64,000 bases of DNA from Elusimicrobiota bacterium (lineage in GTDB: Bacteria; Elusimicrobiota; UBA5214; JBBAAG01), in the NCBI GenBank assembly GCA_041658405.1, contig JBBAAG010000002.1, forward strand, positions 1-64,000, in the 5' to 3' direction. Of the stretch, positions 44,302-53,832 are shown piece after piece. Made by a program: the position numbers and the translations under genes. The notes beneath the pieces are model-generated. The model saw only the letters and a list, made by a program, of their open reading frames with translations, was not told the origin of the DNA and did not search any database. Numbering within the stretch: the first letter of the stretch is position 1; each line of letters starts with the position of its first letter.

Positions 44302-45288
44302 TTACTTTCCTTCAATCCGTTCTATCACCATTGTGGCATACTGTTTTATCCACGTACTGGCACTACCTTTCGATAATTCCCGCGCTAAAGATACTGCCGT
44401 ATCATAATCCGCTGTACGATAATACGTTAATGCCAGCATCAACCTCGCGGCAGTGCTGGCAGGCTTTAATTCTAACACTTTTTTGAAGTCCGCACATGCA
44501 TTACCAAAAAAATTATTTTTGTATGCTATCAACCCGCGCCGGAAGTATGCTTCCTCAATCCCCGCAGCAGAGGGGGTTGATGCTATCACCATTGACAGTA
44601 TTTCGTTACTTTTATCATATTCTCTATTATGATAATAACACTGAGCCAGGGAATACTTGTATTTAAGGTTTGAGTCTAAGGAAATAGCCTTTCTTAGTGC
44701 GGTTATTGAACGTGGATGGTCACCAGTGAGAGAATAAGCTTCACCCAGTAAAGCATAAGCGTCGCAGGTATTCAATAATTCCGTTGCGTGGATGAGGTAT
44801 ACCAGCGCATCCTCATACCTCTGCCCTTCAAGTAATATTTTCCCAAGCATAAAGTTTGCGTTGCCATTCTTTTTTTGTGATTTCACCGTGCGGGTAAGCC
44901 ATTTATTCGCGTCTTCCGGTAAGCCTGCGGAATAGTATGCTAAACCCAGTTTTTCCCAGTATACACAGTTTTTATCATCGAATTCCACGGCTCTTGCGTA
45001 TCTTTCAATTGCGAGGTCATACTTTTCTATTGTGCAATACATATCACCCAGTGCTGAGAGTAAGACGCCTTTTTTCTTCCTGCTTTTCGTTATATTAATG
45101 TTTTGGTTACAGTATTCTATTAATTTGGCATACTGTTTTTGTGAGAGCATTTCATTCAACGCGGTCTCCACAGGGTCGGCTAATTTAAAGATAATCTTTA
45201 CTTTATTCTCAGCATTTATTACCCCCGGATTTTGGGTATTGAATACTATAAGTACAAAAAAAACGTAGCCCAGCCGTATAATCTTCAT
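44302..45288 (-). CDS. Exported TPR protein
   Basis: 328 residues: signal peptide (LGYVFFVLIVFNTQNPGVINA) and about seven TPR units (VYWEKLGLAYYSAGLPEDAN; DAYALLGEAYSLTGDHPRSI; LMLALTYYRTADYDTA). Probably a periplasmic scaffold. It overlaps the patatin gene by 4 bp and precedes lysA by 21 bp. Confidence 0.82.
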   Translation of the reverse strand: MKIIRLGYVFFVLIVFNTQNPGVINAENKVKIIFKLADPVETALNEMLSQKQYAKLIEYCNQNINITKSRKKKGVLLSALGDMYCTIEKYDLAIERYARAVEFDDKNCVYWEKLGLAYYSAGLPEDANKWLTRTVKSQKKNGNANFMLGKILLEGQRYEDALVYLIHATELLNTCDAYALLGEAYSLTGDHPRSITALRKAISLDSNLKYKYSLAQCYYHNREYDKSNEILSMVIASTPSAAGIEEAYFRRGLIAYKNNFFGNACADFKKVLELKPASTAARLMLALTYYRTADYDTAVSLARELSKGSASTWIKQYATMVIERIEGK

Positions 45289-46265
45289 CTTACCAGTTCT
45301 TTCTTAAATGTACGGTCCATTATCACAGCTTTTACCTTCGGCATCATTTCCCGTGCGGCACGCATACCGGACTCTATACATTCCTTCCCGCGCCAAAGTT
45401 CTACCATTGTTACATCCCCGACATTAGGGATGAGGACGACATCAGCGTAGGACATTTGCTGTTGCAGCAATAACCCGCCTTGTATAGATATTGATTGGTT
45501 TAAGACAAGCAGGACGTTATTAACGTTGTTCTTAGAAAAATCGCCTTCCACAGATACTGCAATAACAACATCCGCGCCAAGCGCACGGGCAATATCCGTA
45601 GGTAAATTATTCACAATCCCGCCGTCAATCAACATCCTGTGGCGGTAATTAACCGGCTGGAATACGCCGGGTATTGTTGCGGATGCGCGCGTTGCTATCG
45701 CAACTTTGCCTTCCCTGAAAATTATGCGTTCACCGGTCTGCAGGTCAGTTGCTACACACGCGAATTTTTTGTTGAGCTCATCAAATGTTTTATCCCCGAT
45801 ATGTTGTTGAAGAAATATTTCCATACGTTTTGTTGATAATAACCGCTGCCCTAAGAGTAGTTCAACTACCGTAGACGGGCCGATATTGGTAAGGTTTGTC
45901 CACCCGATATCATCCGCCATGCGTTCAAGTTTTTCTATAGGATACCCGCTGGAATACAGCGCTCCGGCTAGTGAGCCAACACTTGTTCCCGTAACTATGT
46001 CTACCGGCACATTTTCCTGTTCAAAAACCTTGAGTACGCCTATATGCGCAAGCCCGCGTGCACCGCCCCCCCCGAGAGTGAGCCCGACTTTTATTCTTTG
46101 TTCTACGGGTAAGGTCGTTACTTCATGCCATATAAAATCGCGAAGGATATTTTCTTCATCCATAGCATAAGCAATACCCGCCGTCCCGCCTGATAGCAAT
46201 AAAAGGAGGGATAAAATATAACCGTATAAAGCAGTAACAAATATTTTGTTGTTATACCAGCTCAT
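45285..46265 (-). CDS. Patatin-like phospholipase
   Basis: 326 residues. N-terminal signal/anchor (VTALYGYILSLLLLLSGGTAG), oxyanion loop LGGGGARGLAHIGV, nucleophile GTSVGSLAG and catalytic Asp in LIDGGIVNNLP. Resembles RssA/NTE-type patatins that hydrolyse lipids; with a leader it may act at the periplasmic face. Overlaps TolC (4 bp) and TPR (4 bp) genes. Confidence 0.9.
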   Translation of the reverse strand: MSWYNNKIFVTALYGYILSLLLLLSGGTAGIAYAMDEENILRDFIWHEVTTLPVEQRIKVGLTLGGGGARGLAHIGVLKVFEQENVPVDIVTGTSVGSLAGALYSSGYPIEKLERMADDIGWTNLTNIGPSTVVELLLGQRLLSTKRMEIFLQQHIGDKTFDELNKKFACVATDLQTGERIIFREGKVAIATRASATIPGVFQPVNYRHRMLIDGGIVNNLPTDIARALGADVVIAVSVEGDFSKNNVNNVLLVLNQSISIQGGLLLQQQMSYADVVLIPNVGDVTMVELWRGKECIESGMRAAREMMPKVKAVIMDRTFKKELVR

Positions 46266-47596
46266 TCGACAATACTTTTACCCATGGACTGTTCAAGCTT
46301 CGCCCGTGCGGCCATTGCGTCGGTGATAGCTTGAAAATATTTATCTTGTGAAGTTAAGAGGTCAAGTTGTGATTGTATAAACTGTATTAATTGAGTATCA
46401 GCTCCCGCTAATTTTGTGGTTAATGCATCCACGACTTTCTGTTGTTCTTTCACTGCGGTATCACGGATATTAACATCGTTCTGGCGGTATGCCATAACAT
46501 TATACGCTGCACGGACGTCGTATTCAACCAGGTTTTCGTATTCACCCCGGCGTAACCGCCCTTTTTCTGCGTTAATTTCAACCTGCCGTTGCCGTATATT
46601 ACCAGCCCAGCCGTCGAATACCGGTAGGTTGATGTTTACCGTGGCGTTCCAGTTTTTTTCCGGGAATGGGAAAACATCGCCTGCAATTTCGTAGTTGAAC
46701 CCAAAAAATATTGTGGGATACTTATGAGCAACCGCAAGGTTAATGGATACCGCATCAATATCTTCCTGAGCGCGTATCTGTTTTAACTCCGGGCGGTAAC
46801 GGAATGCCCAGGCAAGGCATTTGCTGATCTCAACATCTACGGGTTTATACTTCAGATTTTCATCCAAAATATAATCATTTGCGAGATCCAGCCCGGCAGT
46901 GTGGTTAAGTTTTAACTTTCCCGCACGGAAGTCCTGTTCCGCACGGTAATACATGCTCCGTAGTTCTGAGAGTAACACCTGTGCACGGGAAAGGTCTTCA
47001 TTCCCGGCATTCCTGAGTTTTGATGTGTAGTCCGCAATACTTTTTTCAATTACCGTCAATGCCTGGCGGTAACGTTTTATGCGTAATGAGTGGTACACTG
47101 TTTGGTAATAGCCTTGCTTAATATCATACGCAACGATATCTTTTAACTGCGCCAACTGGTTCCTCATACGGTCAAGGCTTGCCTTAGCTGTGAGCAATGT
47201 CCCTAGATGCCGTCCTGCACTATAAATATCCTGGTATACCGATATCCGGGTGGAATAATAATCACTGGCTTCAGGTTCCGGTTTAAGGTTTGGCGGTAAA
47301 AAGGTTGACCCGAAATTAGGGGGTAGTAAAAACATTTGTTTTGCGTCGTAACGCGAAAAATTGAAGTTTAATTCCGCACGGGGATATATTAACGCACCGG
47401 CTTCATAAACCTTTTGTTCTGCAATATCCACATCTTTCTGCACAATTTTTATATCAGTATTATTGATCAACCCCAGGCGGACACAGGTGTTGATATCTAT
47501 AAATCTATCATTGTTCTCAACAGGGTATGCATTGACACAAAAAAGTGTTAGCAGCGATATTACGGGTATAAAACGTATAGGCGAAATAAAGCTCAT
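46262..47596 (-). CDS. TolC-family outer-membrane protein
   Basis: 444 residues: signal peptide, OEP repeat 1 (INTCVRLGLINNTDIKIVQK) and repeat 2 with long helices (WAFRYRPELKQIRAQEDIDA). No adaptor or pump gene is adjacent; it sits between argH and patatin with 4-bp overlaps at both ends. It may serve a pump encoded elsewhere. Confidence 0.87.
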   Translation of the reverse strand: MSFISPIRFIPVISLLTLFCVNAYPVENNDRFIDINTCVRLGLINNTDIKIVQKDVDIAEQKVYEAGALIYPRAELNFNFSRYDAKQMFLLPPNFGSTFLPPNLKPEPEASDYYSTRISVYQDIYSAGRHLGTLLTAKASLDRMRNQLAQLKDIVAYDIKQGYYQTVYHSLRIKRYRQALTVIEKSIADYTSKLRNAGNEDLSRAQVLLSELRSMYYRAEQDFRAGKLKLNHTAGLDLANDYILDENLKYKPVDVEISKCLAWAFRYRPELKQIRAQEDIDAVSINLAVAHKYPTIFFGFNYEIAGDVFPFPEKNWNATVNINLPVFDGWAGNIRQRQVEINAEKGRLRRGEYENLVEYDVRAAYNVMAYRQNDVNIRDTAVKEQQKVVDALTTKLAGADTQLIQFIQSQLDLLTSQDKYFQAITDAMAARAKLEQSMGKSIVE

Positions 47597-48936
47597 TTTG
47601 TTAGTTCTTTAAGTTCCGTGATTTGATGGCGGACAGATTTTGTTGATGTCCCGCCATAAGTATTCCTGCGGTTGACCATCGTGTTTAATTCAATAAACTT
47701 CTTTAACTTTTTATTGTATGCCGGGAGTAATGTTTTGTATTCCTCATCCGTAAGTTCCGTGATACGGCATCCTTTTTTTATGCAGGAATCCACGAGTTTA
47801 CGCGCATACCCGTGTGCCTGGCGGAATGGTATCCCCTGCCCAACAAGGAAGTCCGCAAGGTCAGTTGCTTCAATAAACCCGTTCCCGCATGCTGCACGCA
47901 TTTTTTGTGGGTAAGTTTTCATACTGCCTATAACGCCTTGCATAACGGATAAACTGTCCTTAACGGTTGTGTATGTATTAAATAAACACGTTTTGTCATC
48001 CTGGAGGTCACGGTTATAAGACAACGGTAATCCTTTCATCAATGATAACATAGCAGTGAGGTTTCCTATAACCAGTGCAGTTTTTCCGCGGATAAGTTCC
48101 AGGTGGTCAGGGTTACGTTTTTGCGGCATTATTGATGACCCGGTGGTATACTGTTCCCCGATAGATACGTACCCGTACTGGGGTGACATCCAGATAATAA
48201 TATCTTCAGCCATACGTGAAAGCGTTACCATCAACATAGCTCCGGCAGAAAGGTATTCTGTAATAAAATCACGGCTACTGACGGTATCTATAGAATTATG
48301 AGTAACCTGCGAAAACCCGAGTGCATGCGCTACGGCTTTACGGTCAAGCGGATACGTTGTCCCGGCAAGCGCAGCAGCGCCTAACGGTGATTCATCTAAA
48401 TGGTAAAGGCATTGGTAATACCTTGTTTTATCGCGTTCAAGCATCCACGCATACGCAAGTACGTGATGCGCAAAAAGGATTGCCTGTGCGGGTTGTAGAT
48501 GCGTTACCCCCGGCATTATGATCCCAATATTATTTTCAGCAAGCGTAATTATACGTTTTTGCAGGTTAGTAATAAGTTCAATACATTCAAAAACAGCGTC
48601 TCTAGTGAAGAGTTTCATGTCAAGTACTACCTGATCATTCCGGCTGCGGCCTGTGTGCATCTTACCCCCAACGGGGCCAATGATTTGGATCAAGCGTTTT
48701 TCTACTGCCATATGTATATCCTCATCATACCGCCCGAAGGTTGAGGGTGAGGTTCCTATTTCTTTCAATATTTTGAATAACCCGGCAACAATTATGTTTA
48801 CTTCCCCGGGTTTCAATACTTTTTGTTTACCCAGCATCTTTACATGCGCGATTGAACCCGCAACATCGTATGCTGCAAGGAAACTATCTTCTGCTTTCAC
48901 AAATGTTTGTGTTACATCCCCCTGTTTATTCTTCAT
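47593..48936 (-). CDS. argH: Argininosuccinate lyase
   Basis: 447 residues: HTGRSRNDQV, the fumarase-superfamily signature GSSIMPQKRNPDHLE and PLGAAALAGTTYP. Splits argininosuccinate to arginine and fumarate. Overlaps argG by 4 bp. Confidence 0.96.
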   Translation of the reverse strand: MKNKQGDVTQTFVKAEDSFLAAYDVAGSIAHVKMLGKQKVLKPGEVNIIVAGLFKILKEIGTSPSTFGRYDEDIHMAVEKRLIQIIGPVGGKMHTGRSRNDQVVLDMKLFTRDAVFECIELITNLQKRIITLAENNIGIIMPGVTHLQPAQAILFAHHVLAYAWMLERDKTRYYQCLYHLDESPLGAAALAGTTYPLDRKAVAHALGFSQVTHNSIDTVSSRDFITEYLSAGAMLMVTLSRMAEDIIIWMSPQYGYVSIGEQYTTGSSIMPQKRNPDHLELIRGKTALVIGNLTAMLSLMKGLPLSYNRDLQDDKTCLFNTYTTVKDSLSVMQGVIGSMKTYPQKMRAACGNGFIEATDLADFLVGQGIPFRQAHGYARKLVDSCIKKGCRITELTDEEYKTLLPAYNKKLKKFIELNTMVNRRNTYGGTSTKSVRHQITELKELTK

Positions 48937-50141
48937 TTCATAAACCTCTTTTGCGCAGCCTTACGCGTGGGTAATCCAAAAAGTTTGATAAACCCTTCCG
49001 CATCTTTCTGGTTATACACATCTTCTTCCTCGAATGTTGCAAGTTTTGCGGAGTACAGAGAGTCCGCGGATTCACGGGCAAGTATTTTGGTATTGCCTTT
49101 ATAGAGTTCCATAGTAATAGTACCGTTAACAGATTCCTGGGTGTAATTAATAAACTTATCCAGGGCTAACCTCAACGGGGTAAACCACTGGCCGTTGTAG
49201 ATAAGTTCCGCGTATTTTTGGGATAACCCGAGTTTATAATGCCAGGTTTCACGGTCAAGCGTTATTGATTCAAGATCAAAATGCGCGGTATGGAGCAACG
49301 TCAACCCCGGGCTTTCGTATACACCCCGCGACTTTATCCCGACTAACCGGTTCTCTACGACATCCACGCGCCCTACGGCGTTACGTCCCGCTATTTTGTT
49401 TAGTACCGACATCAACACTGCGGGGGTTAACTTTTTACCGTTAACTTTCACAGGGATGCCACGGGTGAAGGTTATACTAACAACTTCCGGCTTATTTGGC
49501 GCAGTCTTGGGGGATAACGTTAACTTAAACATATCATCCTTCGGTGCGTTCTTGAGGTCTTCCAAAACACCGCCTTCAAAACTTATATGCCCAAGGTTTT
49601 CGTCGGATGAATAAGGTTTCTCCCGGGTGATCGGGATTTTGATATTATACTTTTCAGCGTACTCAATTTCTTCAGTCCGTGACTTAATATCCCAGTCACG
49701 CCAGGGAGCTATAATCTTTGCTTTCGGCATAAGTGTTGAGAATGCCATATCAAACCGTACCTGGTCATTACCTTTGCCGGTTGCACCGTGAGCCAAGGCA
49801 TCTGCGTTTTCTTTTTTTGCGATTTCCACCATCTTCGCTGCGATAATCGGGCGGGCAAGCGAGGTGCCCAGGAGATAGCGTTGTTCGTATACAGCATTGG
49901 CTTTTACTGCGGGGTATATGTAGTCCGTAACAAACTCATCCCGGGCGTCAATATAGTAAAACTTAGCAGCACCGGCGGTACGCGCGTTTTTTGCAAGCTG
50001 TGAGCGGGTACCGACATTACCAACTTCAACGGTTACCGCGATGATATCGCTTCCATACTTTTGTTTCAGCCAATGCACGATCACCGATGTGTCCAGTCCA
50101 CCGGAGTATGCTAACACTATTTTTTTTGGATTACTACCCAT
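48933..50141 (-). CDS. argG: Argininosuccinate synthase
   Basis: 402 residues: ATP-pyrophosphatase loop LAYSGGLDTSVIVHWLK, GATGKGNDQVRFDMAF and YSSDENLGHISFEGG. Joins citrulline and aspartate. First gene of the 11.5-kb minus-strand run through argH, tolC, patatin, TPR, lysA, dapF, dapA. A GGAAGGGA ribosome site precedes the ATG. Confidence 0.96.
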   Translation of the reverse strand: MGSNPKKIVLAYSGGLDTSVIVHWLKQKYGSDIIAVTVEVGNVGTRSQLAKNARTAGAAKFYYIDARDEFVTDYIYPAVKANAVYEQRYLLGTSLARPIIAAKMVEIAKKENADALAHGATGKGNDQVRFDMAFSTLMPKAKIIAPWRDWDIKSRTEEIEYAEKYNIKIPITREKPYSSDENLGHISFEGGVLEDLKNAPKDDMFKLTLSPKTAPNKPEVVSITFTRGIPVKVNGKKLTPAVLMSVLNKIAGRNAVGRVDVVENRLVGIKSRGVYESPGLTLLHTAHFDLESITLDRETWHYKLGLSQKYAELIYNGQWFTPLRLALDKFINYTQESVNGTITMELYKGNTKILARESADSLYSAKLATFEEEDVYNQKDAEGFIKLFGLPTRKAAQKRFMK

Positions 50142-50174
50142 GGTTAATTTGTCCCTTCCTACATTAAAAACTTG

Positions 50175-50203
50175 TTATAACAATAAAGTGTATTGTATTA
50201 CAA
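50175..50203 (-). promoter_or_regulatory. Candidate promoter for argG operon
   Basis: On the minus strand TTGTAA (50198-50203), 17 bp and TTATAA (50175-50180), about 30 bp before the start codon. No ArgR-like box was recognised. The rest of 50204-50358 shows no gene. Confidence 0.35.
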
Positions 50204-50358
50204 TAAGAGACGGGAAGTCAATTTAGTACTGAAGTGGAGTTTCACCAAAAATATCTTTGTATTCAACTTCTTATACAAAAAAACAGGGAAATGGGGAAAC
50301 TACACAGTACTAGAATCCGTGTAAATTCAACCATAGTCAAAAACACGCGTGATTTTAT

Positions 50359-50388
50359 TTGACTACTATCCAAAACACTTGGTATATT
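50359..50388 (+). promoter_or_regulatory. Promoter for DUF4143 ATPase, probably leaderless
   Basis: TTGACT (50359-50364), 18 bp and TATATT (50383-50388). The ATG at 50399 begins 10 bp after the -10 box and no Shine-Dalgarno is present, so the mRNA would have almost no leader. Confidence 0.45.
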
Positions 50389-50398
50389 TTTTACCATT

Positions 50399-51514
50399 AT
50401 GAAAAGATATCTTAATAAGCAAGTAATTGACGACCTCGGAAAAAAGATGGTATTCCTCGGCGGGCCCAGGCAAGTGGGGAAAACCACGTTAGCGTTACAA
50501 GTTTTGGCTAACAAACGCGGATACCTTAACTGGGACATTCCTGAACACCGCGAACTGATATTGAAGAACGAACTTCCGGTTGTTGAAATGTACGCGTTTG
50601 ACGAAATACACAAGTACCGCCAGTGGCGCAATTATTTAAAAGGGTTGTACGACTCCCAGGTTGTGAACGGGGCAAAGAAGATTTTAGTCATCGGCAGCGC
50701 GCGGTTGGATTTTTACCGATACAGCGGCGATTCTTTACAAGGACGCTACCACTTTCTGAGGTTACATCCGCTATCCATAGCGGAGCTTGGGATTACCAGC
50801 CAGAAAGATTTTATGTCGTTGCTTACGCTTGGCGGGTTTCCTGAACCTTTTCTTGCGGGAACAAAAGTCGATGCGGCCCGATGGTCTCGCGAATACCGCA
50901 CACGGTTAATACGCGAAGACTTATCGTCGTTGGAACGCGTACAGGATATTGGTACGCTGGAACTTCTTGTCATACGATTACCCCAACTTGTTGGAAGCCC
51001 ATTATCGCTTAACGCTTTACGCGAAGACTTGCAGGTAAGCCACAAAACGTTGACACAATGGATGGACATCCTTGAACGGTTATATGCTGTATTCCGGCTC
51101 GCGCCGTTTGGCGCGCCGCGAATACGCGCAGTGAAAAAAGAACGTAAACATTACCATCTTGACTGGACGCTCGTAAAAGATATACCGAAACGGTTTGAAA
51201 ACATGGTAGCTGTGCATTTACTGAAATGGGTAAACTTTTTGGAAGACACGCGCGGAGAAAACACGGAACTCCGGTACTTCCGCGATACGGAAGGCAACGA
51301 AGTGGACTTCGTGGTCGTTACCGACGGCCAGCCGGTAATGTTTGTCGAAGCCAAATGGGATGACACCGAAGTTAGCAAAACATTGGTGTACCTCAAACGC
51401 AAATTCCCGCAGGCAGAAGCATGGCAAATACATGCAGCTGGAATAAAAGATTTTCAAACCCGGGACGGAATCCGTGTCGCGCAGGCTGGAACGTTGCTGT
51501 ATAAACTTGTGTAA
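50399..51514 (+). CDS. AAA_14/DUF4143 ATPase
   Basis: 371 residues: Walker A LGGPRQVGKTTLA, Walker B YAFDEIHKY, VIGSARLDFYR, LHPLSIAEL, then the DUF4143 winged-helix region and a C-terminal PD-(D/E)xK-like end (GNEVDFVVV...FVEAKWDD). Large family of unknown function scattered by horizontal transfer. No partner gene is evident; the sigma factor starts 132 bp later. Confidence 0.88.
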   Translation: MKRYLNKQVIDDLGKKMVFLGGPRQVGKTTLALQVLANKRGYLNWDIPEHRELILKNELPVVEMYAFDEIHKYRQWRNYLKGLYDSQVVNGAKKILVIGSARLDFYRYSGDSLQGRYHFLRLHPLSIAELGITSQKDFMSLLTLGGFPEPFLAGTKVDAARWSREYRTRLIREDLSSLERVQDIGTLELLVIRLPQLVGSPLSLNALREDLQVSHKTLTQWMDILERLYAVFRLAPFGAPRIRAVKKERKHYHLDWTLVKDIPKRFENMVAVHLLKWVNFLEDTRGENTELRYFRDTEGNEVDFVVVTDGQPVMFVEAKWDDTEVSKTLVYLKRKFPQAEAWQIHAAGIKDFQTRDGIRVAQAGTLLYKLV

Positions 51515-51646
51515 CATCATGATTTTTTTCTATTATCTTTCTTGTGGTTTTAGAAGCCTGTCCGTTATTTACCCGACATTGCTTTTGTGTTGTTATACAA
51601 TATATTTTCGGAAGTAATGAACATTTTTGCGTAAAACGGTGTCAAT

Positions 51647-52234
51647 ATGTATAGAGACAGACAGGATGGTGTGTTGGATAGTGGTGGGCAGGATAACTCA
51701 GCATTAATAACCGAAATCACGGGGTTTATCAAAGACGTGTATAACCTCGCGTATAAGCTCATAGGTAACCGTTACGACGCGGAGGATCTTACACAGGACA
51801 CACTGATGCAAGCCTGTAAAAAGTGCGGCAGTATAAAAGACCGTACAAAGATAAGGCAGTGGCTGCATAAAATTACAGTTAACTTGTACAAAAACCGTGT
51901 GCGGTATGAGATTGTGAAAAAGTTTAGGATGATGGTCCCGCTGGACTTGTTTACGGACAACGAGGATAAGTATGTGAGTAAACAGTTGATGCCTGTAGAA
52001 CAAACGTTTGAAAAGGATGTTGAGACTAAAGACGTGGTACACCGCGCGCTCGCGCAGATGAAGCCAGACGAACGTATCCTCATTGTCCTCTGTGATATCG
52101 AACGGTACACCATGGGTGACGCAGCAAAAATGCTCGGCCTCTCTCGAGGTACAGTGCAGCCGCGGGTACATTCCGCACGGGAAAGTTTTCGTAAAATCGT
52201 TCTCTGTGAAGAAGCAAAGAGCGAGGTAAAATAA
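51647..52234 (+). CDS. ECF-type RNA polymerase sigma factor
   Basis: 195 residues: region 2 (YKLIGNRYDAEDLTQDTLMQ) and region 4 helix-turn-helix (YTMGDAAKMLGLSRGTVQPR). Start lacks a strong ribosome site. The anti-sigma gene follows by 6 bp, the usual arrangement. It likely directs this surface-structure region, but no target promoter could be defined. Confidence 0.9.
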   Translation: MYRDRQDGVLDSGGQDNSALITEITGFIKDVYNLAYKLIGNRYDAEDLTQDTLMQACKKCGSIKDRTKIRQWLHKITVNLYKNRVRYEIVKKFRMMVPLDLFTDNEDKYVSKQLMPVEQTFEKDVETKDVVHRALAQMKPDERILIVLCDIERYTMGDAAKMLGLSRGTVQPRVHSARESFRKIVLCEEAKSEVK

Positions 52235-52240
52235 GTTTTT

Positions 52241-53422
52241 ATGGACAAAAATATTATGTGCGCAAAAAAGTATAAGAAACTCATATCGTGGTATATCGAC
52301 GGTGAGATAATCCTGGCGCAACAGCGTGAAGTGGAAGCTCATATCGCCACGTGTACTGAATGTAAAGAGTACATGGAACAACTACGTAAAATGAAAGATA
52401 TGCTAAGTATTACCGCGGTTGCAACACCTCGCGCGGGGTATGAGGATAGGCTTAAGCGATTGATAACCAAACGTTTTGATACTTCTGCCGTTGCCAGAAA
52501 GGGAAAACGCGTACCGTTTCAACTGTTCCCGCACGGTATTATTGCAGGCGCAACGGTATGCGCGGCGATACTGTTTATATACTCTAAACTACTATACATC
52601 CCGCAGCGTTCGCGGATAACTCCGCAAATCGTGAATAAAACGGATGTTGCGCAAATAAACAAACAACCCGTGGCGGTGTCTACCGGAAAACAGGAACACG
52701 TAGTATACCGCGTGGATACTGTTGCAGAAACGCTGCCCGTACCAACGATACCAGTAAATATTGCAAATGCGCGTAAGGATACGCAGAAAGTAACGACAAG
52801 TTTACGTTTACAGGATAATTATAATACTGGGATTACAACGGGCATACATACGGAAACGGTTGCGGTACCGTTAGCGTCGGAAATAGAGAAAAAAGTTTCG
52901 CCGTCAATACCGCCGGACAAAATGGTTGAATACGCGCCAATCGTAAGGTCGTTGGTAGATAAAGGTATGGGCGAACAAACCGCTGCGCGTACCGTCAAGG
53001 ACGCGGTTACTCACGGGTACAACGCGGAACAGCTTGGGTGTATCGTTAACACACCGGCGAAAAACGTGGATGTAAAATCTGCGTTAGCGAAGGGTAAACA
53101 ACAACCACAAAAGTTTGAGTATATAGAAACCGCACCGAACCCATTTACGCCGAACAACGACGGGGTGAACGATACCGCGCACTTTCATTATCGCGGAGCA
53201 ACTACTGATGCAGACAGCGTAACACCGGCAACAACAGAAAATAAACTCCGGATCTACACAATTCCCGGACGGTTAGTGCGAACCGCTAATATCTTCGCAG
53301 GAACCGTTCCTGCCTGGGATGGGACTGACGACACGAGCAATCTTCTAGACGGCGGGATTTACGTTTTTGTCCTTACCGTTGGGGAAAACACAGTACGCGG
53401 TACTGTAATCCTTGCAAAATAA
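52241..53422 (+). CDS. Anti-sigma factor with periplasmic FlgD-like C-terminal domain
   Basis: 393 residues. N-terminal zinc-binding anti-sigma domain (EAHIATCTECKEYMEQL), one membrane helix at about 88-110 (GIIAGATVCAAILFIY), a Thr/Val-rich extracytoplasmic stalk, a helical patch (PIVRSLVDKGMGEQTAARTV), and a C-terminal FlgD/gliding-type domain: APNPFTPNNDGVND, LRIYTIPGRLVRT, VPAWDGTDDTSN, LLDGGIYVFVLTVGENTVRG. The last domain closely parallels that ending the surface protein at 60009. Fusion of sigma control to a sorting-type domain is unusual. Confidence 0.85.
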   Translation: MDKNIMCAKKYKKLISWYIDGEIILAQQREVEAHIATCTECKEYMEQLRKMKDMLSITAVATPRAGYEDRLKRLITKRFDTSAVARKGKRVPFQLFPHGIIAGATVCAAILFIYSKLLYIPQRSRITPQIVNKTDVAQINKQPVAVSTGKQEHVVYRVDTVAETLPVPTIPVNIANARKDTQKVTTSLRLQDNYNTGITTGIHTETVAVPLASEIEKKVSPSIPPDKMVEYAPIVRSLVDKGMGEQTAARTVKDAVTHGYNAEQLGCIVNTPAKNVDVKSALAKGKQQPQKFEYIETAPNPFTPNNDGVNDTAHFHYRGATTDADSVTPATTENKLRIYTIPGRLVRTANIFAGTVPAWDGTDDTSNLLDGGIYVFVLTVGENTVRGTVILAK

Positions 53423-53487
53423 ATTAGTTAATAAATTTGTACAAAAATATGTTTTCCGGTGTCATAGTAAATAGAGGATCATCAAAG

Positions 53488-53823
53488 ATGACGGAAAACG
53501 TTAAGGACACGATTGTAAAACAACTCTGCGCAATGTTGTCCCGCCACGGGTGGTATTACGAACTCGCGGATAAAGATTCTACAAACAACGACGCGGATAT
53601 CCTGTCGACCAACGGGCGGGATTTGTATATGAAAGTAGTAACAAATCCCGAAAAGACGGATGTAGAATTGTGTATAGATAACGGGGTGAACATGTTCGTT
53701 GTTACAGATACATCATTAAAAAGCCTTCTAACCGATAAAGTTTATGCGGTCAACCCAAAAATTCCGGTACTTTTACCTGATGAAGCCGAACCGTACGTAG
53801 TTAAATACAAAAAACAGGAGTAG
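53488..53823 (+). CDS. Small hypothetical protein
   Basis: 111 residues from the ATG at 53488 behind GAGGATC; the frame is open from TTG 53437. Mixed alpha/beta, soluble, acidic (TIVKQLCAMLSRHGWYYELA; DLYMKVVTNPEKTDVELCID). The pattern helix, then strands ending in NMFVVTDTS faintly recalls a restriction-endonuclease-like or Mrr-type core, too weak to assign. It lies 9 bp before the OmpR-type regulator. Confidence 0.6.
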   Translation: MTENVKDTIVKQLCAMLSRHGWYYELADKDSTNNDADILSTNGRDLYMKVVTNPEKTDVELCIDNGVNMFVVTDTSLKSLLTDKVYAVNPKIPVLLPDEAEPYVVKYKKQE

Positions 53824-53832
53824 CTGTACAGG

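Noticed and set aside
51704..52381. 225-codon minus-strand frame over the sigma factor
   Set aside because: Antisense to an unmistakable ECF sigma factor and its anti-sigma start.
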